From positions 124,001 through 188,000 of the forward strand of contig NZ_JOHY01000011.1 in the NCBI RefSeq assembly GCF_000721495.1: DNA of 64,000 bases, in the 5' to 3' direction. Made by a program: the position numbers and the translations under genes. The stretch is from Streptomyces sp. NRRL F-5123. GTDB lineage: Bacteria > Actinomycetota > Actinomycetes > Streptomycetales > Streptomycetaceae. Under the pieces are notes generated by a model. That model was not told the origin of the DNA, made no database searches, and saw nothing but the letters and a program-made list of their open reading frames with translations. Below are positions 49,782 to 58,257 of this stretch, in pieces. Every line of letters begins with the position of its first letter. Within the stretch, counting starts at the first letter, position 1.

Positions 49782-52262
49782 CTAGAGCTTCTCCACCGGC
49801 GCGTACCGCAGCAGCAGCTGCTTGGGCCGCTCGTCGCCGAAGTCGATCGTCGCCTTCTCGTCGCCCGGCCGGCCGGTCACCGCGATCACCGTGCCGAGCC
49901 CGAACTGGTCGTGCGTGACGCGGTCGCCGACCGCGAGCGAGATGACCGGGCGGTCGGCCGCACCGCGCCGGGTCGCGAAGCCGCCCGCGCCGCGCCGCCC
50001 CGCGCCCGTACCGGAGCCGAGGGTCGAGGAGAGGGACGCGGCCGCCTTGGACGCCGGGCTGCCGCCCCCGCCGGGGCCCTTCGCGTCGGAGCCGGTGCGC
50101 CGCCACTGGATGAGGGCGTCCGGGATCTCCTCCAGGAAACGGGAGGGCGGGTTGTAGGCGGGCTGGCCCCAGGCGCTGCGCATCGTGGACCGGGTCAGGT
50201 AGAGCCGCTCGCGGGCCCGGGTGATGCCGACGTACGCGAGCCGCCGCTCCTCCTCCAGCTCCTTGACCTGGCCCAGGGCCCGCATGTGCGGGAAGACGCC
50301 GTCCTCCATGCCGGTGAGGAAGACGACCGGGAATTCCAGGCCCTTGGCCGTGTGCAGCGTCATGAGGGTGATGACGCCGCCGGACTCGTCGTCGTCCGGG
50401 ATCTGGTCGGAGTCGGCGACGAGCGCGACGCGCTCCAGGAATTCCGACAGCGAGCCGGGCTCCTCCTCGCCGCGCTCCTGCTCGAACTCCAGCGCCACCG
50501 CGGCGAGCTCCTGGAGGTTCTCCACCCGGGTCTCGTCCTGCGGGTCGGTGGAGGCCTGCAGCTCGGCCAGGTAGCCCGTGCGCTCCATCACCGCCTCCAG
50601 GACGACGGCGGGGCCCGCGCCCGACTCGACGACGGTGCGCAGCTCGTCCATCAGCGCCGTGAAGCGCTTGACGGCGTTGGACGAGCGCGCCGCCATGCCG
50701 TACGCCTCGTCGACCCGGCGCAGCGCGGCGGCGAAGGAGATCTTCTCGCGCAGCGCGAGCGCCTCGATCATCGCCTCGGCGCGCTCGCCGATGCCGCGCT
50801 TGGGCACGTTGAGGATCCGCCGCAGCGGGACGCCGTCCTCGGGGTTGGCGAGGACGCGTAGGTACGCAAGGACGTCACGGACCTCGCGCCGCTCGTAGAA
50901 GCGCACGCCGCCGACGACCTTGTAGGGCAGGCCGACGCGGATGAAGACCTCTTCGAAGACACGGGACTGCGCGTTGGTGCGGTAGAAGACGGCGACGTCG
51001 CCGGGGCGGGCGTCGCCGGCGTCGGTGAGGCGGTCTATCTCGTCGGCGACGAACTGCGCCTCGTCGTGCTCCTGGTCGGCGGTGTAGCCGGTGATGACGG
51101 GGCCGTCGCCGGCCTCCGTCCACAGGTTCTTGGCGCGGCGGCCGGCGTTGCGCTCGATGACGGCGTTGGCGGCGGACAGGATCGTCTGGGTGGAGCGGTA
51201 GTTCTGCTCCAGCAGGATCGTGCGGGCCTGCGGGTAGTCCTCCTCGAACTGGAGGATGTTGCGGATGGTGGCGCCGCGGAAGGCGTAGATCGACTGGTCC
51301 GCGTCACCGACGACACACAGCTCCCCCGCCTCCTCTCCCGTCCCGACCAGCTCGCGCACCAGCGTGTACTGCGCGTGGTTGGTGTCCTGGTACTCGTCGA
51401 CGAGGACGTGCCGGAAGCGCCGCCGGTAGTGGTCGGCCACGTCGGGGAAGGCCTGGAGCAGGTTGACGGTCGTCATGATGATGTCGTCGAAGTCGAGGGC
51501 GTTGGCCTCGCGCAGCCGCGCCTGGTAGAGCGCGTACGCCTCGGCGAGCTTCTTCTCGAAGCCTCCCCCAGAGCCTCCGGCCTGGGAGGTACCCCCATCG
51601 GCCTGCGCCGCGAACGTCTCCTCGTCGACCAGCTCGTTCTTGAGGTTGGAGATCTTCGCGCTGAAGGACTTCGGCGGGAACTGCTTCGGGTCCAGGTCCA
51701 GGTCGCGGCAGACGAGGGCCATCAGGCGCTTGGAGTCGGCGGCGTCGTAGATGGAGAAGGACGACGTGAAGCCGAGCACCTTGGACTCGCGGCGCAGGAT
51801 GCGCACGCACGCGCTGTGGAAGGTGGACACCCACATCGCCTTGGCGCGCGGGCCGACCAGCTCCTCGACGCGCTCCTTCATCTCGCCCGCGGCCTTGTTG
51901 GTGAAGGTGATCGCGAGGATCTCGCCGGGGTGGACGTGCCGCGCGGCGAGCAGGTGGGCGATGCGGTGGGTGAGCACCCGGGTCTTGCCGGAGCCGGCGC
52001 CGGCGACGATGAGCAGCGGCCCGCCCGCGTGCTCGACGGCGGCGCGCTGCTGCTCGTTGAGCCCTTCGAGGAGCTGCGCGGGGTCGGTGGCGGGGCGCGG
52101 GGCGCCGTTGCGGTAGTACGCGTCGCGCTCACCGGCCGGGGCGCCGCCGCCGGATTCCGGGTCCTCCGGGGGCGGCGGGGCGTCCAGGTCCGCGGGCTCG
52201 GGGGCCACGTGCAGACCGGACTGGAGGCCGGAGAGGAAGTCATCGTCAAAGAGGCTGCTCAT
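49782..52262 (-). CDS. pcrA: ATP-dependent DNA helicase PcrA/UvrD
   Basis: This 826-residue SF1A helicase has Walker A in LIVAGAGSGKTRVLTHR, DEYQDTN (motif II), VVGDADQSIYAFRGA (motif III), QNYRSTQTIL (motif IV) and VITLMTLHTAKGLEFPVVFL (motif V). The C-terminal Tudor-like segment is present (VGDRVTHDQFGLGTVIAV). It unwinds DNA in nucleotide excision repair and clears RecA. Residues 223-234 (GGTSQAGGSGGG) come from an inserted 36-bp palindromic mini-repeat. The promoter is a PafBC-type site at 52272-52294. Confidence 0.96.
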   Translation of the reverse strand: MSSLFDDDFLSGLQSGLHVAPEPADLDAPPPPEDPESGGGAPAGERDAYYRNGAPRPATDPAQLLEGLNEQQRAAVEHAGGPLLIVAGAGSGKTRVLTHRIAHLLAARHVHPGEILAITFTNKAAGEMKERVEELVGPRAKAMWVSTFHSACVRILRRESKVLGFTSSFSIYDAADSKRLMALVCRDLDLDPKQFPPKSFSAKISNLKNELVDEETFAAQADGGTSQAGGSGGGFEKKLAEAYALYQARLREANALDFDDIIMTTVNLLQAFPDVADHYRRRFRHVLVDEYQDTNHAQYTLVRELVGTGEEAGELCVVGDADQSIYAFRGATIRNILQFEEDYPQARTILLEQNYRSTQTILSAANAVIERNAGRRAKNLWTEAGDGPVITGYTADQEHDEAQFVADEIDRLTDAGDARPGDVAVFYRTNAQSRVFEEVFIRVGLPYKVVGGVRFYERREVRDVLAYLRVLANPEDGVPLRRILNVPKRGIGERAEAMIEALALREKISFAAALRRVDEAYGMAARSSNAVKRFTALMDELRTVVESGAGPAVVLEAVMERTGYLAELQASTDPQDETRVENLQELAAVALEFEQERGEEEPGSLSEFLERVALVADSDQIPDDDESGGVITLMTLHTAKGLEFPVVFLTGMEDGVFPHMRALGQVKELEEERRLAYVGITRARERLYLTRSTMRSAWGQPAYNPPSRFLEEIPDALIQWRRTGSDAKGPGGGGSPASKAAASLSSTLGSGTGAGRRGAGGFATRRGAADRPVISLAVGDRVTHDQFGLGTVIAVTGRPGDEKATIDFGDERPKQLLLRYAPVEKL
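51562..51597 (-). repeat. Mini-repeat inserted in frame inside pcrA
   Basis: On the coding strand 36 bp read TGGGGGTACCTCCCAG, a short arm, then CTGGGGGAGG, the same element as at 6648 and 24161. It adds twelve codons (GGTSQAGGSGGG) between AQADG and FEKKLAEAYALYQ without breaking the helicase. Confidence 0.85.
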
Positions 52263-52271
52263 CGCCTCCCG

Positions 52272-52294
52272 AGTCTAGGTGGTGACACCGACAG
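52272..52294 (-). promoter_or_regulatory. PafBC-type DNA-damage promoter of pcrA
   Basis: On the minus strand CTGTCGGTG (52294-52286), 8 bp, TAGACT (52277-52272) fits tTGTCRgtg-N8-TAnnnT. The pcrA ATG at 52262 follows 9 nt after the -10, so the transcript is near-leaderless. Confidence 0.75.
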
Positions 52295-52461
52295 CGACGC
52301 CCGGTTCCGCCCCCTTTCCCCGTAGCCCGCGAATCACACTCGGTGAGAATCGGAATTGATTACGAATAGGTATCGGGGCCAACCGGACACGGGCCTTCCC
52401 CTTGGTCCACCACTTGGTTACGGTGCCGCACCAGGCAGCGTCCGAAAGGAGTCCGTCGGGC

Positions 52462-53592
52462 ATGGCGACACACCGCAAGTCCCGCAGCGCGATACTCAGC
52501 ACCCCGGGGCCGCGTACGGCCGTGGGGCTGACGACCGCAGCGCTGGCCACGATGACCATCTTCGCGGAGGCGGCGGGCGCCGCGCCCGAGGCCCCGTCCC
52601 CGCAGCCCTCGATCGCCGAGGTCAAGGCGAAGGTGGACGCCCTCCAGCACGACGCGGAGGTGGCCACCGAGAACTACAACGGGATCAAGGAAGCCACCAG
52701 CCAGCAGAACACGAAGGTCAACACGCTGCTGGCGCAGGCCGCCCAGAAGACGCAGACGCTGAACGACTCCCGCCGGCAGCTGGGCATCTACGCGTCCGCC
52801 CAGTACCGCAGCGGCGGCGACGACTCGACCGCCAACTACCTGCTGGCGGCCAGCCCGCAGGACCTGCTGGACCAGCGGCACCTGACGGACCTGTTCGGCA
52901 AGCGGCAGAAGGCCGCCGTCGAGGACTTCCGGGTGCAGCAGGCCGACGCGACGCAGAAGCGCATCCAGGCCGCGCAGGCGCTCCAGACGCTCACCGCGAA
53001 GCAGGCGCAGCTCAAGACCGCCAAGGCCGACGTGGCGAAGAAACTGGGCGCCGCGCAGAAGCTCCTCAACAGCCTGACCGCGCAGGAGAAGGCGCGACTC
53101 GCGGCCCTGGAGAAGCAGCAGGCGGAGGAGGCCGCGCGGAAGGCCGCCGCGATCGCGAAGCAGGAGCAGGCGAAGAAGGAGGCGGCGGCCAAGCAGGCCC
53201 AGCAGACCGGCTCCACCACCTCGAAGTCCTCCGCCGCGAACACCTCGATCGCCGACAAGGCCATCGCGTTCGCCCGCAACCAGATCGGCGAGCCGTACGT
53301 GTGGGGCGCGACGGGCCCCAGCTCGTGGGACTGCTCGGGCCTGACGCAGGCGGCGTACAAGGCGGCCGGCGTGACGCTGCCACGTACCACCGGCGAGCAG
53401 GTCAACGTCGGCACCCGGGTGTCGCAGTCCGACATGGAGCCGGGCGACCTGGTCTTCTTCTACAGCGACCACAGCCACGTCGGCATCTACATCGGCGGCG
53501 GGAACATGATCCACGCGCCGCACACGGGCACGGTCGTGAAGATCGCACCGATCACCGAGATGCCCATCTACGGCGTGGTGCGCCCGTACTGA
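52462..53592 (+). CDS. Secreted NlpC/P60 peptidoglycan hydrolase (copy 1)
   Basis: This protein of about 376 residues has a signal peptide (TAVGLTTAALATMTIFAEAAGAA). A long coiled coil follows (residues about 55-260, RipA/RpfB-partner style), then an NlpC/P60 domain with catalytic Cys in WDCSGLTQAAY and His in HSHVGIYIGGG. It cleaves gamma-D-Glu-DAP type bonds in stem peptides. AAGGAG lies 11 nt before ATG 52462. It is the first of three tandem paralogues and is divergent from pcrA. Confidence 0.93.
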   Translation: MATHRKSRSAILSTPGPRTAVGLTTAALATMTIFAEAAGAAPEAPSPQPSIAEVKAKVDALQHDAEVATENYNGIKEATSQQNTKVNTLLAQAAQKTQTLNDSRRQLGIYASAQYRSGGDDSTANYLLAASPQDLLDQRHLTDLFGKRQKAAVEDFRVQQADATQKRIQAAQALQTLTAKQAQLKTAKADVAKKLGAAQKLLNSLTAQEKARLAALEKQQAEEAARKAAAIAKQEQAKKEAAAKQAQQTGSTTSKSSAANTSIADKAIAFARNQIGEPYVWGATGPSSWDCSGLTQAAYKAAGVTLPRTTGEQVNVGTRVSQSDMEPGDLVFFYSDHSHVGIYIGGGNMIHAPHTGTVVKIAPITEMPIYGVVRPY

Positions 53593-53796
53593 CGCGCTTC
53601 GACCCGTGCTGACCCATACTGACCCCTACCGGTCCGTGCCGACACGCACCACGGAAACGCGGTCACCAACCGTAAGATCACAAAGCGATTTCGGTCACGT
53701 TCCGATCCAAACTTCCCAGACCCGGGAGAGTTTGGCTACGGTAGCCCGCTAGGCAATACGTTCGACGCCGGTGACCGCACCGGCAGCGTGTCGCCT

Positions 53797-53937
53797 CCGC
53801 TCAATCCGGCCCAGGCCGGAACCGGGGACCCACCAAGCACAGTTGGGGTGAATCGGACATGGTGCCGCAAGGCGCCGGACCGTAGGGCCAACCTTCCCGG
53901 CCCGAACCCGTCAGCTAACCCGGTCGGCGGTCAACGG
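53797..53937 (+). promoter_or_regulatory. c-di-AMP riboswitch (ydaO/yuaA type)
   Basis: The leader of NlpC/P60 copy 2 carries the conserved ydaO pieces in order: CTCAATCCGGC, ACCGGGGACCCACC, TTGGGGTGAATCGG, GTAGGGCCAACCTTCCC and CCCGAACCCGTCAGCTAACC, ending in GGTCGGCGG. The gene's AAGGAG starts directly after. This class binds cyclic di-AMP and commonly controls cell-wall hydrolases in Streptomyces. Ends are approximate. Confidence 0.88.
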
Positions 53938-53951
53938 AAGGAGTCGCCTTC

Positions 53952-54992
53952 GTGGCGTCGCACCGCAAGCCGCGTCAGAGCCTGCTGGCCGTCACCGCCC
54001 CGCGTGCGGCGGTCGGCGTCACGGCCGCGGCCCTTGCCTCCGTCACCCTGCTCAGCGAGAGCGCCAGTGCCGCGCCCGCCAAGCCGAAGCCCACCATCGC
54101 CGAGGTCAAGAAGCAGGTCGACAGCCTCAACGAGCAGGCCGAGGTGGCGACGGAGGCCTACAACCAGGCGGTGGAGAACACCAAGGCGCAGCGCGACAAG
54201 ACCAACACGCTGCTGTCCGAGGTCGCCCGGAAGACCGAGCAGATGAACGCCACCCGGCAGCTGCTGGGCCAGTTCGCGAGCGCCCAGTACCGCAGCGGCG
54301 GCATCGACCCGACCGTCCAGCTGCTCCTGTCCAGCGACCCGGCCGGCTTCCTGAACCAGTCGCACACGCTCAGCCAGCTCTCGGCGAGCCAGACCGCGGC
54401 GCTGGAGAACCTGCGGATCCAGCAGGAGCAGGCCTCCATCAAGCGGGCGCAGGCCTCGGCGAGCCTCGCCCAGCTCACCACCGCGCAGCAGCAGCTCGCG
54501 ACGCAGAAGAAGGCGATGGAGACCAAGCTCGCCGCGGCGCAGAAGCTGCTCAACAGCCTCACCGCCCAGCAGCGCGCCCAGGTCGCGAACATCCACAAGG
54601 GCTCGTCCTCCAAGAGCGACTACACCTACTCCGGCCCCGCGAGCGGCCGCGCCGCCGCCGCGATCCAGTTCGCGCTCGCGCAGCGCGGCAAGCCGTACGT
54701 GCGCGGCGCCACCGGCCCCGGCTCGTACGACTGCTCCGGGCTCACCCAGGCCGCCTTCCGCGCCGCGGGTGTGACCCTCGGGCGCACCACCCAGGACCAG
54801 ATCCACGACGGGGTGGCCGTCTCGAAGGCCGATCTGCGGCCGGGCGACCTGGTCTTCTTCTACTCCGGCAACTCGCACGTCGGCATCTACCTCGGCAACG
54901 GCCAGATCGTGCACTCCCCGCACACCGGCGCGGTCGTCGAGGTCGCCCCGATGAGCTGGATGCCCTTCTCGACCGCGCGCCGGGTCGCCTGA
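53952..54992 (+). CDS. Secreted NlpC/P60 peptidoglycan hydrolase (copy 2)
   Basis: This 346-residue protein starts at GTG 53952 behind AAGGAG, right after a c-di-AMP riboswitch. It has a signal peptide ending near SASAAPA and a coiled coil (residues about 40-205). The NlpC/P60 domain has DCSGLTQAAF (Cys) and SHVGIYLGNGQIVHSP (His). It shares the fold and most of the coiled-coil pattern with copies 1 and 3. The riboswitch suggests that c-di-AMP turns it off. Confidence 0.93.
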   Translation: MASHRKPRQSLLAVTAPRAAVGVTAAALASVTLLSESASAAPAKPKPTIAEVKKQVDSLNEQAEVATEAYNQAVENTKAQRDKTNTLLSEVARKTEQMNATRQLLGQFASAQYRSGGIDPTVQLLLSSDPAGFLNQSHTLSQLSASQTAALENLRIQQEQASIKRAQASASLAQLTTAQQQLATQKKAMETKLAAAQKLLNSLTAQQRAQVANIHKGSSSKSDYTYSGPASGRAAAAIQFALAQRGKPYVRGATGPGSYDCSGLTQAAFRAAGVTLGRTTQDQIHDGVAVSKADLRPGDLVFFYSGNSHVGIYLGNGQIVHSPHTGAVVEVAPMSWMPFSTARRVA

Positions 54993-55016
54993 CCCCGGCG
55001 CCGCGCGGCCTCTCCT

Positions 55017-55084
55017 CCGCAGCCTGACCGCGCCCCTCCCCGTACGTCGGTCGTACGGATCCGGGGCATCCGGTCAGGCTGCGG
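55017..55084 (+). terminator. Nested hairpin after NlpC copy 2
   Basis: CCGCAGCCTGACCG (55017-55030) pairs perfectly with CGGTCAGGCTGCGG (55071-55084). Inside, CCGTACG...CGTACGG forms a second stem. Confidence 0.7.
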
Positions 55085-55261
55085 GCACATGCGGGCGGGT
55101 CACCCGTCGAACAGCGGTCGAAAGCGCGCACAGCCGACCGGATGAGGTCAATCCCGGTCAGTGCGCCCCTTTCCCGCCCCCGGCGGGACTAGCGTCGCTC
55201 CTCAGGTGGCCCACCCCACTGCCGTCCCGGTTCGTGGACGGCATCGGCCACCCCCGCCGAA

Positions 55262-55304
55262 GGCCCGGCGGCGCACTGCTCCCCCGTGCAGGCGCCGCCG
55301 GGCC
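55262..55304 (+). promoter_or_regulatory. Leader hairpin before NlpC copy 3
   Basis: GGCCCGGCGGCGC (55262-55274) pairs with GCGCCGCCGGGCC (55292-55304), with a further CTGC/GCAG extension past a bulged A. It sits just before the ribosome binding site AAGGAG and could act as an attenuator. Confidence 0.55.
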
Positions 55305-55330
55305 GTTCCCTGGAAGGAGTGACGGCCGCG

Positions 55331-56434
55331 ATGGCCTCACACAGTCCCGCCGGCAGTCCCACCGGCCCCGCCGCGCACCGCAAGCGCCCTCCTTTAGCCG
55401 GCGGCCCCTCAAAAGCGGCCACGAAACGGGTCGGCGTCACCCTGGCCCTCGCCTCGGCCGCCTCCGTGACGCTGCTCGGCGAAACCGCCCGCGCCGAGCC
55501 CCAGCTCACCCCCGACCAGGTACGCGCCCAGGTCGCGACGCTCTACCAGCAGGCGGAGCAGGCCACGCAGGAGTACGACGGCGCCACGGAGCAGGCCGAC
55601 CGGGCGGACGCCGCGGTCACCGCCCTCCAGGACGAGCTGGCACGCAAGACCGCCGCCCTCAACAGCACGCGGGACGCGATCGGCAGCCTCGCCGCCGCCC
55701 AGTACCGCACCGGCGGCATCGACCCGCTGCTGCAGCTCGCCCTCAGCTCCACACCGGGCACCTACCTGGAGCGCGCCGCCTTCCTCGACCAGGCCGGCAC
55801 CCGGCAGTCCGTGACGCTGCGCCGGCTCGCCGCCCAGCAGCGCGACATCGCCGCCACCCGCGCGCAGGCCACCGACAAGCTCGCCGTGCTGCGCACCGCG
55901 CAGGCCGCCGTCGCCGCCCACCGCCGCACCGTCACCGGCAAGCTCGCCGCGGCCCAGGCGCTGCTGGCCCAGCTGACCGCCGCCCAGCGCGCGGCCCTCG
56001 CGGCGGACGACGGCCCCCCGGCGAAGGACACCGCCGCCGCGCACGGCACCGCCCGCCCGCCGTTCCCGGCTGTCGCGGCCCCCTCGCCGCGCGCCGCCAG
56101 GGCCGTGGCGTTCGCCTACCGGCAGCTGGGCCTGCCGTACGTGTGGGGCGCGACGGGCCCGGGCGCGTACGACTGCTCGGGCCTGACGCAGGCGGCGTGG
56201 AAGGCGGCGGGCGTGACGCTGCCGCGCACCACCTACACCCAGATCAACGCGGGCACGCGGATCTCGCGCGGCCGGCTCCAGCCCGGCGACCTGGTCTTCT
56301 TCTACTCGGGCGTGAGCCACGTCGGCATCTACATCGGCAGCGGGAACATGATCCACGCGCCGCACCCCGGTGCGACGGTACGGGTCGCACCGATCAGCGA
56401 GATGCCCTTCGCGGGCGCGGTGCGGCCGACCTGA
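55331..56434 (+). CDS. Secreted NlpC/P60 peptidoglycan hydrolase (copy 3), TTA codon
   Basis: This protein of about 367 residues has a signal peptide (VGVTLALASAASVTLLGETARAEP) and a coiled coil (residues about 60-220). The NlpC/P60 domain has DCSGLTQAAW and SHVGIYIGSG. Codon 22 (55394-55396) is TTA, so translation should depend on bldA, unlike its two paralogues. The leader carries a strong hairpin. ATG 55331 is chosen; GTG 55319 is in frame but too close to AAGGAG. Confidence 0.92.
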   Translation: MASHSPAGSPTGPAAHRKRPPLAGGPSKAATKRVGVTLALASAASVTLLGETARAEPQLTPDQVRAQVATLYQQAEQATQEYDGATEQADRADAAVTALQDELARKTAALNSTRDAIGSLAAAQYRTGGIDPLLQLALSSTPGTYLERAAFLDQAGTRQSVTLRRLAAQQRDIAATRAQATDKLAVLRTAQAAVAAHRRTVTGKLAAAQALLAQLTAAQRAALAADDGPPAKDTAAAHGTARPPFPAVAAPSPRAARAVAFAYRQLGLPYVWGATGPGAYDCSGLTQAAWKAAGVTLPRTTYTQINAGTRISRGRLQPGDLVFFYSGVSHVGIYIGSGNMIHAPHPGATVRVAPISEMPFAGAVRPT

Positions 56435-56461
56435 CCCCGCGGTGGCGGCGGTGCGGCAGCA

Positions 56462-57100
56462 TCACGCGCCGTCCGCCGCCACCGTCGCCGTCCCGGCCGG
56501 CTCCGGGCCCGGCCCCGCGGGCGTGCTGTAGAGCGGGGACGTGCTGTACGGGCGGAAGCCGAGCGCCGGACGCCACAGCACCACCGCGTGCTCACGCTGC
56601 CAGGCACGCGCGGGGCGCTCCGTCAGAAGCATCACCGGCACCAGGATCCCCATCGCTCCCGCGCCGAGCAGCGGCATGTCGTACAGGTCCGCGCCCACGA
56701 AGACGAACAGCGCGCTCGCCATGCCCATGAGGGCGGCGTCCAGCCTGAGCAGCCGCCGTACGCCGTCCGAACCGGGCCGGACTCCCGCGGGATCGCGGAG
56801 CGGCGGCGCGGCCGCGTACGCGGTGTGCCGGGCCGCCCGCGGTTTCGGGCGCAGCAACTGCACCGCGAACAGGGCGATCACGCCGCCCACGACGATCAGC
56901 TGCATCCCGACGTGGCCGTAACTCCAGTCCCGCCCGCCGGCCTTGCCAATCACGACCACGAACAGCGCCGCGGCGGAGCCGAGTACGCAGCCGCGCGCCA
57001 TGAACCGGAGGTCTGCCGCCAGCGGCACCAGGCCCCGCGGGTCCGGCTCCCCTTCCGCAGCCGGCTCCTCTTCCGGTCCAGCCTTCTCTTCCCCGCTCAT
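56462..57100 (-). CDS. Membrane protein of unknown function
   Basis: This 212-residue protein has four hydrophobic segments (GCVLGSAAALFVVVIG, MQLIVVGGVIALFAVQLL, MGMASALFVFVGADLY, LLGAGAMGILVPVMLL). The N-terminus is acidic and the C-terminus short and Pro/Gly-rich. I recognise no family. Start ATG 57100 gives MSGEEKAGPEEE. Confidence 0.75.
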   Translation of the reverse strand: MSGEEKAGPEEEPAAEGEPDPRGLVPLAADLRFMARGCVLGSAAALFVVVIGKAGGRDWSYGHVGMQLIVVGGVIALFAVQLLRPKPRAARHTAYAAAPPLRDPAGVRPGSDGVRRLLRLDAALMGMASALFVFVGADLYDMPLLGAGAMGILVPVMLLTERPARAWQREHAVVLWRPALGFRPYSTSPLYSTPAGPGPEPAGTATVAADGA

Positions 57101-57203
57101 CGCTCCCCCTCCGCTGAGGCCAGCAGAGCGGGCCGCGGGGCGCGCCGTCAAGCGGGGCGGGCGCGTCGGCGCGATGACGCCGCGGGCCGCGCCGGGGAAG
57201 GGC

Positions 57204-58133
57204 TCAGCGCAGCGTGACCGTCGCCGGGCCGCGCAGCGGGGCGAGGGAGCGCAGGGTCTGCGGGGTGCGCAGGCGGTCCTCCGTGGTGAAGAGGTCGCGG
57301 ACGGCCGTGAAGTCCAGGTCAGGACCGGCGGTCACGGCGGCGGCGCGGTCGTAGAGCGGGTCGAGTTCCGCGGGGAGTTCCTCGTCCATGAACGTCTCGG
57401 CGCCGGCCTCCGAGCCCGCGCCCCAGACGTCCCACAGCAGCGTCTCGACCTTGTTGAGCGCCGAGAGGTCGAGCCGGATGTTGCCCGCGACGAACCGCTT
57501 GCCGAGCATCGGGGTGTCCTCCAGGTCGAGGCCGAAGCTCAGCGGGTCGGCGTCGCCCGCGCGGATCGCCTGCCAGGCCTGGCCGGCGACGATGAAGCGG
57601 TTGCGCGGGACGTCCATCGGGTCGAAGCCGTACGCGTAGTGCTCGGGGTCGGCGATCTGCGCGTCGGCGAGCAGCCAGCCGCGCTCGGCGTCCCAGTACT
57701 CGGTGGCGACGTGGTCCCAGTGGAAGCCCTTGTCGGAGAAGTACGTGGCGAAGCCCGAGCGCAGCCGGGCGGGTATGCCGAAGTGGCGCAGCAGGGCGAC
57801 GTGCAGCAGCGTGAAGTCGCGGCAGATCCCGACGAAGCGGTCGGACCACGCGCGCGGGGAGGCCAGCGGGCCGGGGTCGCGGGCGGCGACGAGGCCGAGG
57901 ATGTCGTCGACGTAGCGCGTCTCGGCGTCGTCCCGCATCCGGTCGTCGGCGATCGGTACGCCCCACTGGTGGCCCTCGACACGGTGGATCATCAGACCCC
58001 GCACGACCCGGGCGAGCCCGCCGACGTCCTTCGGCAGCTCCGCGAGGAGCCCGGCGTACGCGCCCGGGTCGGACGTCGGGCTCTGGGTCGCGTAATACGC
58101 GGCGACCTCGGGGTCGAGAGCGGGTGCGGGCAC
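57204..58133 (-). CDS. Transglutaminase-like superfamily protein
   Basis: This 309-residue protein starts at GTG 58133 behind GGAGG. The transglutaminase-like triad is visible: Cys in GICRDFTLLHVALLRHFGIPAR, His in KGFHWDHVATEYW and Asp in RGWLLADAQIAD. These proteins are usually cysteine proteases or amidases rather than cross-linkers. There is no signal peptide. The substrate is unknown. Confidence 0.88.
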   Translation of the reverse strand: MPAPALDPEVAAYYATQSPTSDPGAYAGLLAELPKDVGGLARVVRGLMIHRVEGHQWGVPIADDRMRDDAETRYVDDILGLVAARDPGPLASPRAWSDRFVGICRDFTLLHVALLRHFGIPARLRSGFATYFSDKGFHWDHVATEYWDAERGWLLADAQIADPEHYAYGFDPMDVPRNRFIVAGQAWQAIRAGDADPLSFGLDLEDTPMLGKRFVAGNIRLDLSALNKVETLLWDVWGAGSEAGAETFMDEELPAELDPLYDRAAAVTAGPDLDFTAVRDLFTTEDRLRTPQTLRSLAPLRGPATVTLR

Positions 58134-58257
58134 GGCGGACCTCCGGGAGGCGGAAGGGGCGAGGGCTGAAGAGGCCGTACGTTCGAGGCGCAGCCGTCCG
58201 CGGTCCACCGTGCCAAATTTCACCGCGCAATGTCCAGGGCATTGACCGTCCAGGGCG

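Larger units (their letters stand above)
54993..55330. other. 338-bp region with nested inverted repeats
   Basis: No gene is seen. It holds a 14-bp perfect inverted repeat (55017-55030 with 55071-55084) that flanks a second hairpin, probably the terminator of NlpC copy 2. The promoter of copy 3 and a leader hairpin at 55262-55304 follow. Confidence 0.6.

Noticed and set aside
53788..54246. Plus-strand reading frame over the c-di-AMP leader
   Set aside because: It overlaps a conserved riboswitch and a different frame of NlpC copy 2; no protein family is recognisable.
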